A stretch of 64,000 nt of DNA from CAIWHR01 sp963836265 (GTDB lineage Bacteria; Pseudomonadota; Gammaproteobacteria; Burkholderiales; Casimicrobiaceae), in contig CAWIIO010000002.1 of assembly GCA_963836265.1 (NCBI GenBank), forward strand, positions 248,001 to 312,000, written 5' to 3'. The notes below the pieces were generated by a model, which was not told the origin of the DNA, made no database searches, and saw nothing but the letters and a program-made list of their open reading frames with translations. Shown in pieces: positions 24,566 to 31,990 of the stretch; position 1 is the first letter of the stretch; every line of letters starts with the position of its first letter. A program made the position numbers and the translations under genes.

Positions 24566-25123
24566 ATGACGAACTCAACCGACGACTTCCAGGATCGCCC
24601 CAGCCTGCTGCTGGTCGACGACGACCGCGCGCTCTGCGAAGTCCTCTCCCGCGCGCTCGGCGCCCGGGGCTTCGCCGTGACCGTCGCGCACGCGGTGGAC
24701 GACGCGCTGCAGGCGATCGACGGCGACGCCCCGGAGTATGCGATCATCGATCTCAAGCTTCCCGACCAGTCGGGGCTGAAGCTGGTGTCGCGGTTGAAGG
24801 ATGCCGATCCCCACACCCGGATTGTCGTGCTGACGGGCCATGGCAGCATTCCGACCGCAGTCGAAGCGATCAAGCTCGGGGCCACGTACTACCTCGTGAA
24901 GCCGACCGACGCCGACACGGTCGTGGCGGCCTTCGGCCGCGAAGAAGGCGACGACACCTTGCTGGTCGACGACCGGCCGATGTCGATCGAGCGTCTCGAG
25001 TGGGAGCACATCCAGCGGGTTCTGCACGATAACGACGGTAATATCTCCGCGACTGCGCGCGCGCTGTCGATGCATCGGCGCACGCTGCAGCGCAAGCTCG
25101 CCAAGCGACCGGCAAAATCCTGA
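24566..25123 (+). CDS. regA: RegA/PrrA/RoxR-type response regulator
   Basis: 185 residues. Receiver domain with DDD (18-20), phosphoacceptor D62 (IIDLKLPDQSG) and K109 (VKPTDAD), a Pro-poor linker, and a Fis-type helix-turn-helix at ~148-182 (NISATARALSMHRRTLQRKL), which is characteristically invariant in RegA homologues. RegA/PrrA globally controls photosynthesis, denitrification, nitrogen fixation and hydrogenase genes in other proteobacteria. Pairing with regB 13 bp upstream makes a complete two-component unit directly next to the hydrogenase island, so control of hox genes is a reasonable inference. Confidence 0.95.
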   Translation: MTNSTDDFQDRPSLLLVDDDRALCEVLSRALGARGFAVTVAHAVDDALQAIDGDAPEYAIIDLKLPDQSGLKLVSRLKDADPHTRIVVLTGHGSIPTAVEAIKLGATYYLVKPTDADTVVAAFGREEGDDTLLVDDRPMSIERLEWEHIQRVLHDNDGNISATARALSMHRRTLQRKLAKRPAKS

Positions 25124-25222
25124 ACGGCCGCCCTCGACGCATCTTCGGGGTGGGTCATCCCCCGTGAGCGCCAAGTCCCGGCCTCCGCGGGGACGAGCCC
25201 CGGCGTGGGCTCTCGCGCCGGG

Positions 25223-26623
25223 CTAACCGTTCTTCGCGTCGAGGTCCATCTCCGGCCACTTGCGGCCGTGGCACGCGGGGTTCGCGCAGAAGTTGCCACC
25301 CTCGGTGCCCCACTTGATCGGTCCGTGGCACATCGCACACGAGCTGTCGACCTTCGAACGGTGGTCGCGCATCCAGTTGGGCTCGTTGTGACTGTCGGGC
25401 GGCGTCAGCCCGGGCGTCACCGTCGAGGCGACGCTGTGCACGCCGTTGTCCTTCTCGACCTGCGGAAGCGCATGGCACAGCGTGCACTGAAGGCGGATGG
25501 CCTCGCCCTTTTCGTTCATGTGCTTGCCGTCATGGCAACGGAAGCAACCCGGGAAATCCTTGTGCCCGACGTTGTTCGGGAAGTCCTTCCAGGTGAGGGG
25601 CTTGCCGTCACGCTCGCCGCTGAACGAGGTCAGCATCAGGATCTGCTGCATCGTCGCGGCGAACTTCTTCTCGGCGTCCTTGTTCGCCGCGGGGCTGTCC
25701 TTGGGCGCCGCCGCCGCGATCAGTCGGGCGAACTTCGCTTCACGCTCCGCCGCCGGACCCCCGACGCCGGCGGCGCTCTGAATGATGGTGTCCGAGCGCG
25801 CCTTGATCGAGGGCAGGCTGCGGTCGATGTATCCTTCCTCGATCGCGTTGTCGACGAGATCCGCAGGATTGGTGAACGGATGCCCGGACGCGTTGTGGCA
25901 GTCGATGCAATCCATCCGCCGCTTTTCCATCTTGTCGACGTCGGCGCGGCTCACCCCGGCCGAGGCGTCGAAGTAGGTCGCCTTCACCTTCCCGTCGTAG
26001 CCCCGTATCTGGACCAGCGCGATCTTCTGTTTTTGCGGGCCGAGCGCGACGTACTCGACGTCCTGCGCGATGTGCCAGTGGATGCCCTTGGCGATCGAGC
26101 CGCCCAGCCGCAGCTGCGGTGCGAACTCGATCGACCCGGCAGCGTCCTGATGACCCGTTCCGGTGTGCATCCGCAATGTAGTCCTGCTCTGCGTGCTCTT
26201 CGGGTCGTCGGCGAAGCGGTACTTGACGCGAATCGTGTCGTCGTGCCGTGCCTCGGGCCAGTGGCACGCCTCGCACGACTCGCGCGCCGGGCGCAGGCTG
26301 GACGACACGATCGGCCGCTCGTAGCCGGTGACCATGCCGATCAGCTCGTTGATGTGCTCCGGCTTGATCGCCATCAGCTGCAGCGTGGAGAGGCGCCCCA
26401 TGTGGCACTCGACGCAACGGACCCGCGCGTGGAACGCCGCGGCGTGCGCGATCGGCTCCTCGGGGTGCACCGAATGGCAGACGTTGGTGCAGAAGGCGTC
26501 GCTGTTGCTGTATTCCCAGCCGACGATGCCGCCGGCGGCCAGGACGGCAAGGGCGACGGCGCCGACGACGATCGTCGTCACGGTGCCCAGCATCAGCGTG
26601 CGCCGACCCAACGTGATCTTCAT
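25223..26623 (-). CDS. octaheme membrane-anchored cytochrome c (NapC/NirT-like N-terminus)
   Basis: 466 residues. An uncleaved N-terminal helix (~10-35) is followed by eight heme attachment sites: C45 (CTNVCH, CX3CH spacing), C70, C117, C239, C360, C380, C429 (all CXXCH) and C446 (CANPACH, CX4CH spacing). The N-terminal YSNSDAFCTNVCHSVHPEE resembles NapC/NirT/CymA-type quinol dehydrogenases, and the rest is an added multiheme domain. Likely moves electrons between the quinone pool and periplasmic or outer carriers. It is the last gene of a three-gene minus-strand set, 126 bp after the cytochrome b gene. No exact family name can be assigned from sequence reading alone. Confidence 0.88.
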   Translation of the reverse strand: MKITLGRRTLMLGTVTTIVVGAVALAVLAAGGIVGWEYSNSDAFCTNVCHSVHPEEPIAHAAAFHARVRCVECHMGRLSTLQLMAIKPEHINELIGMVTGYERPIVSSSLRPARESCEACHWPEARHDDTIRVKYRFADDPKSTQSRTTLRMHTGTGHQDAAGSIEFAPQLRLGGSIAKGIHWHIAQDVEYVALGPQKQKIALVQIRGYDGKVKATYFDASAGVSRADVDKMEKRRMDCIDCHNASGHPFTNPADLVDNAIEEGYIDRSLPSIKARSDTIIQSAAGVGGPAAEREAKFARLIAAAAPKDSPAANKDAEKKFAATMQQILMLTSFSGERDGKPLTWKDFPNNVGHKDFPGCFRCHDGKHMNEKGEAIRLQCTLCHALPQVEKDNGVHSVASTVTPGLTPPDSHNEPNWMRDHRSKVDSSCAMCHGPIKWGTEGGNFCANPACHGRKWPEMDLDAKNG

Positions 26624-26749
26624 CGCCTGCTTCCCTTTCGCGGCGCCCGCTTCGCGGCGCTAATTGGCTGATCGATCACCGACCTGCCGGTCGGCACCGT
26701 GTTCCGCTTGGCAGCATGCAATCCCGTGCCGCCACCTTCACCTGCAACC

Positions 26750-27631
26750 CTACCAAACCAAGCTGTATACGATCAAGCCGATCGTCACGATGCCAAGTGC
26801 CAGGGCCGTGCCGCCGACGATCCAGCCGAACCAGGTGGATTCCGCCGTCGGGGGTGTCGTTTCCGCCTCGGCGAGCCGGTTCTCGCGGACGAGACGGGCG
26901 TACTCGAGCGCGCGCTCTTCCTTCAGCTCGTGTTCCGGGATGCGGCCCGTGAAAATCACCGTATCCATCGGGAATTTCTCGGGTCGCAGGTGACCGTTGA
27001 AGAAGTGGATCGTGAAAATGAATCCGACCGCGAGCAGCGCTTCCTCGCCGTGGATCAGCGCGGCGATGTTGAACATCCAGCCGGGAAGGATCCTGGCGAA
27101 GAACACCGGGAACCACAACAGCAGCCCGGAGCCGCCGATGATGAACATCCCCCAGAACACGGCCCAGTAGTCGAATTTTTCCCAGTAGGTCCAGCGATCG
27201 AATTGCGGCCGCGGGCCGCGGCCGACGAACCACTTGAAATTGCGTCCGATGTCGAGAATGTCCTGCGGTTGCGGCACCATCGAATTCGGCCCCCACAGGA
27301 TCGCGAGCAGCTGGCCGCGCGCGATCGCCTTGCCGAAGACGAGCGCGACGTGGCTCAAGAACACGACGATCATCACGAAGGCGCAGAGGCGGTGGAACGT
27401 GCGCGCGCTTTCGAATCCGCCGAACAGGTGCGACAGCGTCGCCGCCCATGTCCGGTCCGCGTACAGCAGCGGCAGACCGGAAAGGGCGCAACCGACGAAA
27501 GCCAGCATCAGCGTCGCGTGCATGATGCGTTGGAGCGGCGTGAACCGCCGGTAGTACCTCTGCGGAAGGCCGGGGCTTCCGGCCCGATCTCCGGGCATCG
27601 TTGCCGCCGGGGTGCCTGTCGCAGTCGCCAT
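26750..27631 (-). CDS. cytochrome b561/formate-dehydrogenase-gamma-like di-heme membrane protein
   Basis: 293 residues. After a Pro/Ala-rich N-terminus, YRRFTPLQRIMHATLMLAF begins the first of four core helices (~33-55, ~78-100, ~160-185, ~195-215) with candidate heme histidines at MHATL, TFHRLC, LSHVAL, IHGEE and IHFFNGH; a fifth helix (~270-292) closes the protein. The pattern matches FdhI/cytochrome b561 subunits that exchange electrons with quinone. Its start overlaps the stop of the undecaheme gene (TGATG), so the two proteins are probably made as partners. Similar b-type/multiheme combinations occur in Geobacter Cbc complexes; equivalence is inferred. Confidence 0.88.
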   Translation of the reverse strand: MATATGTPAATMPGDRAGSPGLPQRYYRRFTPLQRIMHATLMLAFVGCALSGLPLLYADRTWAATLSHLFGGFESARTFHRLCAFVMIVVFLSHVALVFGKAIARGQLLAILWGPNSMVPQPQDILDIGRNFKWFVGRGPRPQFDRWTYWEKFDYWAVFWGMFIIGGSGLLLWFPVFFARILPGWMFNIAALIHGEEALLAVGFIFTIHFFNGHLRPEKFPMDTVIFTGRIPEHELKEERALEYARLVRENRLAEAETTPPTAESTWFGWIVGGTALALGIVTIGLIVYSLVW

Positions 27632-28884
27632 CAGTGCCTCTTTTCGCTCTTGTCTTCGCTCGCGTCGCCGCCCCGCAGCTTTACGCGTAGCGACCGGTAC
27701 AGCCAAAACGCCGTGTGGATGCCGAAGAAGCCGAACACGCCGAAGAGCAGAAACTCCATGAACTTCGCGGCGTACCAGTAGAAAGGATCGCGCTCCTTGT
27801 TGTGGCGGTCGGCGTGGGGGTCGAAGCTCGCGAAGTTCGCGCTCGCGCCGGCATGGCACTTCTGGCACGTCTTGAGGCGATTCTCCTTCGATATCGTCGA
27901 TGCCGGATTCGACTCCGGCAGCACGTCGTGCGCGCCGTGACATGACGCACAGGTCGCCACGCGCGCATAGCCGAGCGCGGTGACCTGACCGTGGAACGTG
28001 TCGCGATAGGTCGACAGCTTGTCGGAATGGCACGTACCGCACTCCTTGATGACCTCGGTCTGAAACAGCGGGAGATCGTGCTGCTGGATCGAGTGCGCGC
28101 TGTGACAATCGGAGCAGCCGGGCGCGGCCAGCACGCCACTCTGGCGCAGCTTGCCGTGCATGCCCTGCATGTAGGCGGCGCGCTCCTTCTTGTGGCAGGA
28201 CCCGCAGGTGTCCGGCACGTTTGCGCGGTTGGTCCGGCTTTGCGGGCTGTCCTTGGCCAGAATGTCGTGCGCGCCGTGGCAATTGGTGCAGGTCGGCGCG
28301 GACCCCTGGGCCGCGCCCATGAGCGCCTTGCCGTGAATGCTGTCGTGGAACTTGACGTCGATGTTGCCGCCCGGCAGCTTGCCCTTCGCGACCACGGACT
28401 CGTTGCCATGGCAGCGCGAGCACGTGGCCTCGATGTTGGCGTGATTCGTCCGCGAAGCCGGATCGCTGGAGCGCAGGATATCGTGGGTGCCGTGACAGTC
28501 GGTACAGGTTGCGGCAACCGTATTCCCATCCTTGCGTGCCTTGCCGTGCACGGTGGCCGCGTATTGCTTGACCTGCTGCTCGTGGCACACCGCGCAGTTG
28601 ACCGGCTTGAGCTGCTCGGCGTGCGGGATCTTGTCGACCGAGACGTCGGCATGGCAATCCGTGCACTTGAGGTTGAGCTGGCCGTGGACCGAGCCCGCGA
28701 ACTTCGAGCCATCGACCGCGATCGACCTGTCTCCGGCACCCTTCGCATCGGCGGCGCCGTGGCACGCGAGGCAGGTTTCGTTGACGTTCGGCGCAGTGGT
28801 CGTCGCAGCGGGCTTCGCGAGCGTCGATGCCGCCCCGATGCACAGGATCGCACAAAAGGCCCGCAGGAGGGTGGCGGTCGACAT
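27631..28884 (-). CDS. undecaheme cytochrome c with C-terminal membrane anchor
   Basis: 417 residues from the ATG at 28884. Signal peptide (~1-23), eleven CXXCH sites (C38, 74, 97, 127, 155, 199, 227, 257, 282, 312, 340), a C-terminal helix (~373-398, FMEFLLFGVFGFFGIHTAFW) and a charged cytoplasmic tail. The heme pairs lie in imperfect repeats: CHGTHDIL, CHGAHDIL, CHSAHSI and CHGAHDVL, each preceding a PxSRTN-like segment. The body would face the periplasm as a heme wire docked on the cytochrome b encoded next (TGATG overlap). First gene of the multiheme set, with an FNR-type box ~100 bp upstream. Terminal partner unknown. Confidence 0.9.
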   Translation of the reverse strand: MSTATLLRAFCAILCIGAASTLAKPAATTTAPNVNETCLACHGAADAKGAGDRSIAVDGSKFAGSVHGQLNLKCTDCHADVSVDKIPHAEQLKPVNCAVCHEQQVKQYAATVHGKARKDGNTVAATCTDCHGTHDILRSSDPASRTNHANIEATCSRCHGNESVVAKGKLPGGNIDVKFHDSIHGKALMGAAQGSAPTCTNCHGAHDILAKDSPQSRTNRANVPDTCGSCHKKERAAYMQGMHGKLRQSGVLAAPGCSDCHSAHSIQQHDLPLFQTEVIKECGTCHSDKLSTYRDTFHGQVTALGYARVATCASCHGAHDVLPESNPASTISKENRLKTCQKCHAGASANFASFDPHADRHNKERDPFYWYAAKFMEFLLFGVFGFFGIHTAFWLYRSLRVKLRGGDASEDKSEKRH

Positions 28885-29267
28885 CGGGATGGTGACGGCG
28901 GCGGGTCTTCGGTGTGGGCCAATGGCCGTTCCGGCTCTCTTCGCCGCTGGGCCACATCGTCGCATCGACCCCCGCCGCAGATGTTGACGTGGATCAACCG
29001 CCCCACCGCGGGCTGCCATCGGGCCGCGGTCCGCAGCGTCGCAGAGCCGATCGTTCCGTCCCGAGGATCGCGGAATGCACACCGCCACGCTCGCGCCGCA
29101 CCCGATCGCACTGCGGCGCTATCTCGATCGATGGATGACGGACATCGGCATTGCCGGCGGCTTCAACGTCGCTTCGCGCGCGCGCGACGACGTGCTGATC
29201 GATCGTCGCGTGGCGCCGCGAACGCGAGGCGCGCCGCAACCTCGCTTCGCGCGGCCGGCCGCCGCGA
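28885..29267. promoter_or_regulatory. 383-bp region between multiheme operon and efp
   Basis: No gene is supported here. A 110-codon plus-strand frame from 29075 runs into efp antisense, has low-complexity Arg-rich sequence after ~45 codons and no ribosome-binding site, so I reject it. The only clear signal is the FNR-type box at 28984-28997 oriented to drive the multiheme genes leftwards. Confidence 0.5.
28984..28997 (-). promoter_or_regulatory. FNR/ANR-type box upstream of the multiheme cytochrome genes
   Basis: TTGACGTGGATCAA is a near-perfect FNR site (TTGAC-N4-ATCAA; one departure from TTGAT-N4-ATCAA). Its centre lies 106 bp upstream of the undecaheme start codon. A class II start near 28949 would leave a ~65-nt leader; the corresponding -10 is weak. 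Confidence 0.6.
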
Positions 29268-29822
29268 TCAGACGCGGCGGCGGTACTCGCCGGTGCGGGT
29301 GTCGATCTCGATCTTGTCCCCCGTCGAGACGAACAGCGGCACCTGGACCTGGAAGCCGTTCGCGAGCTTCGCGGGCTTCGTCACCTTGCCCGAGGTGTCG
29401 CCCTTGACGGCCGGCTCCGTGTAGTTCACCTCGCGAACCACCGAGGTCGGGAGGTCCACCGAAATCGCCTTGCCCTCGTAGAACGTGAGCTCGCATTCGA
29501 GGCCATCGGCAAGGTAGTTGATCGCATCGCCCAGGTTTTCGGCTTCGACTTCGTGCTGGTGGTACTCCTCGTCCATGAATACGAAGTGCGGATCGGAGAA
29601 GTACGAATACGTGACCTGCTTGCGCTCGAGCTGGACCACATCGAACTTTTCATCGGCCCGGTAGATGGATTCCGTGCCCGATCCGGACAGCAGGTTCTTG
29701 AGCTTCATCTTGACGACCGAAGCGTTGCGACCGGACTTGGAGAACTCGGCTTTCTGGACCACCATCGGATCCTTCCCGACCATGATCACGTTGCCGGCGC
29801 GGATTTCCTGGGCGATTTTCAT
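29268..29822 (-). CDS. efp: translation elongation factor P, Arg32 (rhamnosylated) type
   Basis: 184 residues with the three beta-barrel domains of EF-P, which relieves ribosome stalling at polyproline. The tip loop reads EFSKSGRNAS, placing Arg at residue 32 where E. coli has the beta-lysylated Lys34. Arg32 EF-P is activated by rhamnosylation by EarP, and earP is encoded immediately upstream (45 bp). The C-terminal ISVDLPTSVVREV and GDKIEIDTRTGEYRRRV segments are typical. AGGTGCC precedes the ATG at 29822. Confidence 0.97.
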   Translation of the reverse strand: MKIAQEIRAGNVIMVGKDPMVVQKAEFSKSGRNASVVKMKLKNLLSGSGTESIYRADEKFDVVQLERKQVTYSYFSDPHFVFMDEEYHQHEVEAENLGDAINYLADGLECELTFYEGKAISVDLPTSVVREVNYTEPAVKGDTSGKVTKPAKLANGFQVQVPLFVSTGDKIEIDTRTGEYRRRV

Positions 29823-29866
29823 TACGGCACCTGAATTGCTAAGAGATTGATTTGGAAAGCTTTCAA

Positions 29867-31015
29867 TTATAGCGCATTCCGCGCCGCGTTGACCAGTCCA
29901 GTTGCAAGATCGGGGAGATCCCGCAGCCGCTGCGCCCATGCCCTGCCATGCGTCTCGAGTTGGCGGCGCGTGCCGATCCATTCCACCCACGCCGCTTCGA
30001 TCGGCCCGGCCGCGGGGAGTCCATTCCAGGCGCCGAAGAAGCGGCGCACGGTCGCCGCCGCCGCACGGTCGAGCCCATCGACATAGCGGTCCACGAAAGC
30101 GTCGAGCTTGCGCCAGTGCGCGCCCTCGGCCTGCGGATAGACCTGCCACGCGAACGGCCGCGCCGCCCACTGCGCGCGGACGAACGAATCCTCACCGCGG
30201 ACAACGTTGGCGTCGCAGGCCCAGAGCAGCCGGTCATACTCGTCCTGCGGCAGGAACGGGACCGCCTGAAGCGTTAGCCGGCCACGCGTCGTCGGATGGC
30301 CGGCGTGGGGCGGATCACCGCCGGTCCAGGCGTCGAGCGCGCCCGCGGCTACCCCTTCCGGCACGACGCACGTCACCTTGTCCTCGCCGTCGGCCCACGC
30401 GTCGAAGAGGGCGGGCAGCGCCGGATTCGAATAGCAGAACAGCGAAACGCGCAACTCCCCCGACGTCGGCGCCGGCATCGCGAGCGAACGCCAGAACGTT
30501 TCCCGCAGGCGGTCGTCGCGCTGGAACGCGTCGCGCGTTTCGATCAGGCGCCGCTCGCGGAGGAGGCCGCCGCTCGCGGCCGTGAATCCGGGAAACCAGA
30601 AGCGGCGGGCGAGGGGCAGCCGCGGATGCGGCGAGGGGAGACCGTGCGTCCGGTCAACCCACGCCTCTGCCGACAGGTACTCGAGCACGAACCACAGGGG
30701 GGGACGCGCGCATTTCGCCATCGCGGTTGCGTAGGCGTTGGGGAGTCCGCAACCGAACGCCTCGATCACGACGTCGGCGGCAACACGCGCCGGCATCGTA
30801 TCGGTCCATCGTTCGATCGCCACGCCGGAAACCTGCTGTTCTCCGCGGGAGCGATCGACGCCGGGCGCCATGCGCTCGAGTGCTCCGAGATCGTCGATCG
30901 CAAGCGTGACCTCGAGACGGTGCTCCGCCGCGAGTTGCCGTGCGAGGCGCCAGCAGACACCTACATCGCCGTAGTTGTCGACGACCTTGCAGAAGATCTT
31001 CCAGCGGACGGTCAT
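29867..31015 (-). CDS. earP: EF-P arginine-32 rhamnosyltransferase
   Basis: 382 residues, a GT-B inverting glycosyltransferase that transfers rhamnose from dTDP-beta-L-rhamnose to Arg32 of EF-P. Signature blocks are IFCKVVDNYGDVGVCWRLAR (N-terminus, with the catalytic Asp region) and VVRGEDSFVRAQWAARPFAW plus YPQAEGAHWRKLDAF (nucleotide-sugar site). It directly precedes efp on the same strand, the typical beta-proteobacterial arrangement. Confidence 0.97.
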   Translation of the reverse strand: MTVRWKIFCKVVDNYGDVGVCWRLARQLAAEHRLEVTLAIDDLGALERMAPGVDRSRGEQQVSGVAIERWTDTMPARVAADVVIEAFGCGLPNAYATAMAKCARPPLWFVLEYLSAEAWVDRTHGLPSPHPRLPLARRFWFPGFTAASGGLLRERRLIETRDAFQRDDRLRETFWRSLAMPAPTSGELRVSLFCYSNPALPALFDAWADGEDKVTCVVPEGVAAGALDAWTGGDPPHAGHPTTRGRLTLQAVPFLPQDEYDRLLWACDANVVRGEDSFVRAQWAARPFAWQVYPQAEGAHWRKLDAFVDRYVDGLDRAAAATVRRFFGAWNGLPAAGPIEAAWVEWIGTRRQLETHGRAWAQRLRDLPDLATGLVNAARNAL

Positions 31016-31141
31016 GATGGCGCCCGGTGCACGGGGTCCGGAGGCGGACGCGAGCGTGCTGCGATTATCGCGCGCGCCGACGGGCGCGTGCCGACGAGAC
31101 TCGCCGCGGCATAATGGCAGTTCTCTCGGGCATCCATCGCC

Positions 31142-31813
31142 ATGGCCGGAAATTGCGAGGTCCCTTTGTCGATCGACGTCGTTTCCGACGTTGTCTGTCC
31201 CTGGTGCTTCATCGGCAAACGTCGGCTCGAAGCTGCACTCGCGCAGCTTGGATCGGCGGTCGAACTCGCCCGGCCGGTCGTGACCTGGCAGCCATTCGAA
31301 TTGAATCCGGAGCTGCCCCGCGAAGGAATCGACCGGCGCGATTATCTGGATGCGAAATTCGGCGGCGGCGGCCGCGCAGCACAAATCTACGAGCGCGTTC
31401 GCGCGGCCGGCGCGACGGTCGGGATCGAGTTCGCGTTCGAGCGCATTGCCCGCCAGCCCAATACGCTGGACGCGCATCGACTGATCCTGTGGGCGCAGGG
31501 CCGCGGCGACGCCGAGCCGCTGGTCGAGCGGTTGTTTCGTGCGTACTTCCTCGAGGGCCGGGCGATTGGCGAGCCGAACGTGCTGGCGGATGTTGCCGCC
31601 GAAGCCGGGCTTGATCGCGGTGCGGCGAGTTCGATGCTCTCGAGCGACGAAGGCGAGGCGACGGTTCGCGCTGCCATTCGCCATTTCGTCGCGCTGGGGG
31701 TCTCGGGCGTACCGTTGTTCATCTTCGGGAACCGGATCGCGGTAGCGGGCGCCCAGGAGCCGCCGCTCCTCGTTAAGGCAATGGCGGAGGCCGTGAGCGC
31801 GGGCCATGTCTGA
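31142..31813 (+). CDS. FrnE-like DsbA-family oxidoreductase
   Basis: 223 residues, thioredoxin fold with helical insert (DsbA/FrnE family). CPWC (residues ~19-22 in DVVCPWCFIGKRRLEAAL) is the redox pair; NPELPREGIDRRDYLDAKFG, NTLDAHRLILWA and the cis-Pro loop GVSGVPLFIF are family blocks. No signal peptide, so cytoplasmic. Members are implicated in thiol redox homeostasis or xenobiotic isomerisation; the substrate is unknown. Divergent from earP with 126 bp between. Confidence 0.88.
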   Translation: MAGNCEVPLSIDVVSDVVCPWCFIGKRRLEAALAQLGSAVELARPVVTWQPFELNPELPREGIDRRDYLDAKFGGGGRAAQIYERVRAAGATVGIEFAFERIARQPNTLDAHRLILWAQGRGDAEPLVERLFRAYFLEGRAIGEPNVLADVAAEAGLDRGAASSMLSSDEGEATVRAAIRHFVALGVSGVPLFIFGNRIAVAGAQEPPLLVKAMAEAVSAGHV

Positions 31814-31990
31814 AGCATCGACGAACCCCCGCCCTGGAATTTTTTGCGCGATCGGCAGGAACCGACGGTTCGCGGTCGTGGTCTTTCTCCGACAGGTACG
31901 GCGACAGGAAGCGCCGTTTACCTGGGCGGCGTAGCATAAAGTCCGCGAGTCACCCCATTCGCTGTAGTGTCTCCCCCGCAGGGATCGGAT

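Noticed and set aside
29075..29407. 110-codon plus-strand frame before efp
   Set aside because: Overlaps efp antisense, becomes Arg-rich low complexity and has no ribosome-binding site or recognisable feature.
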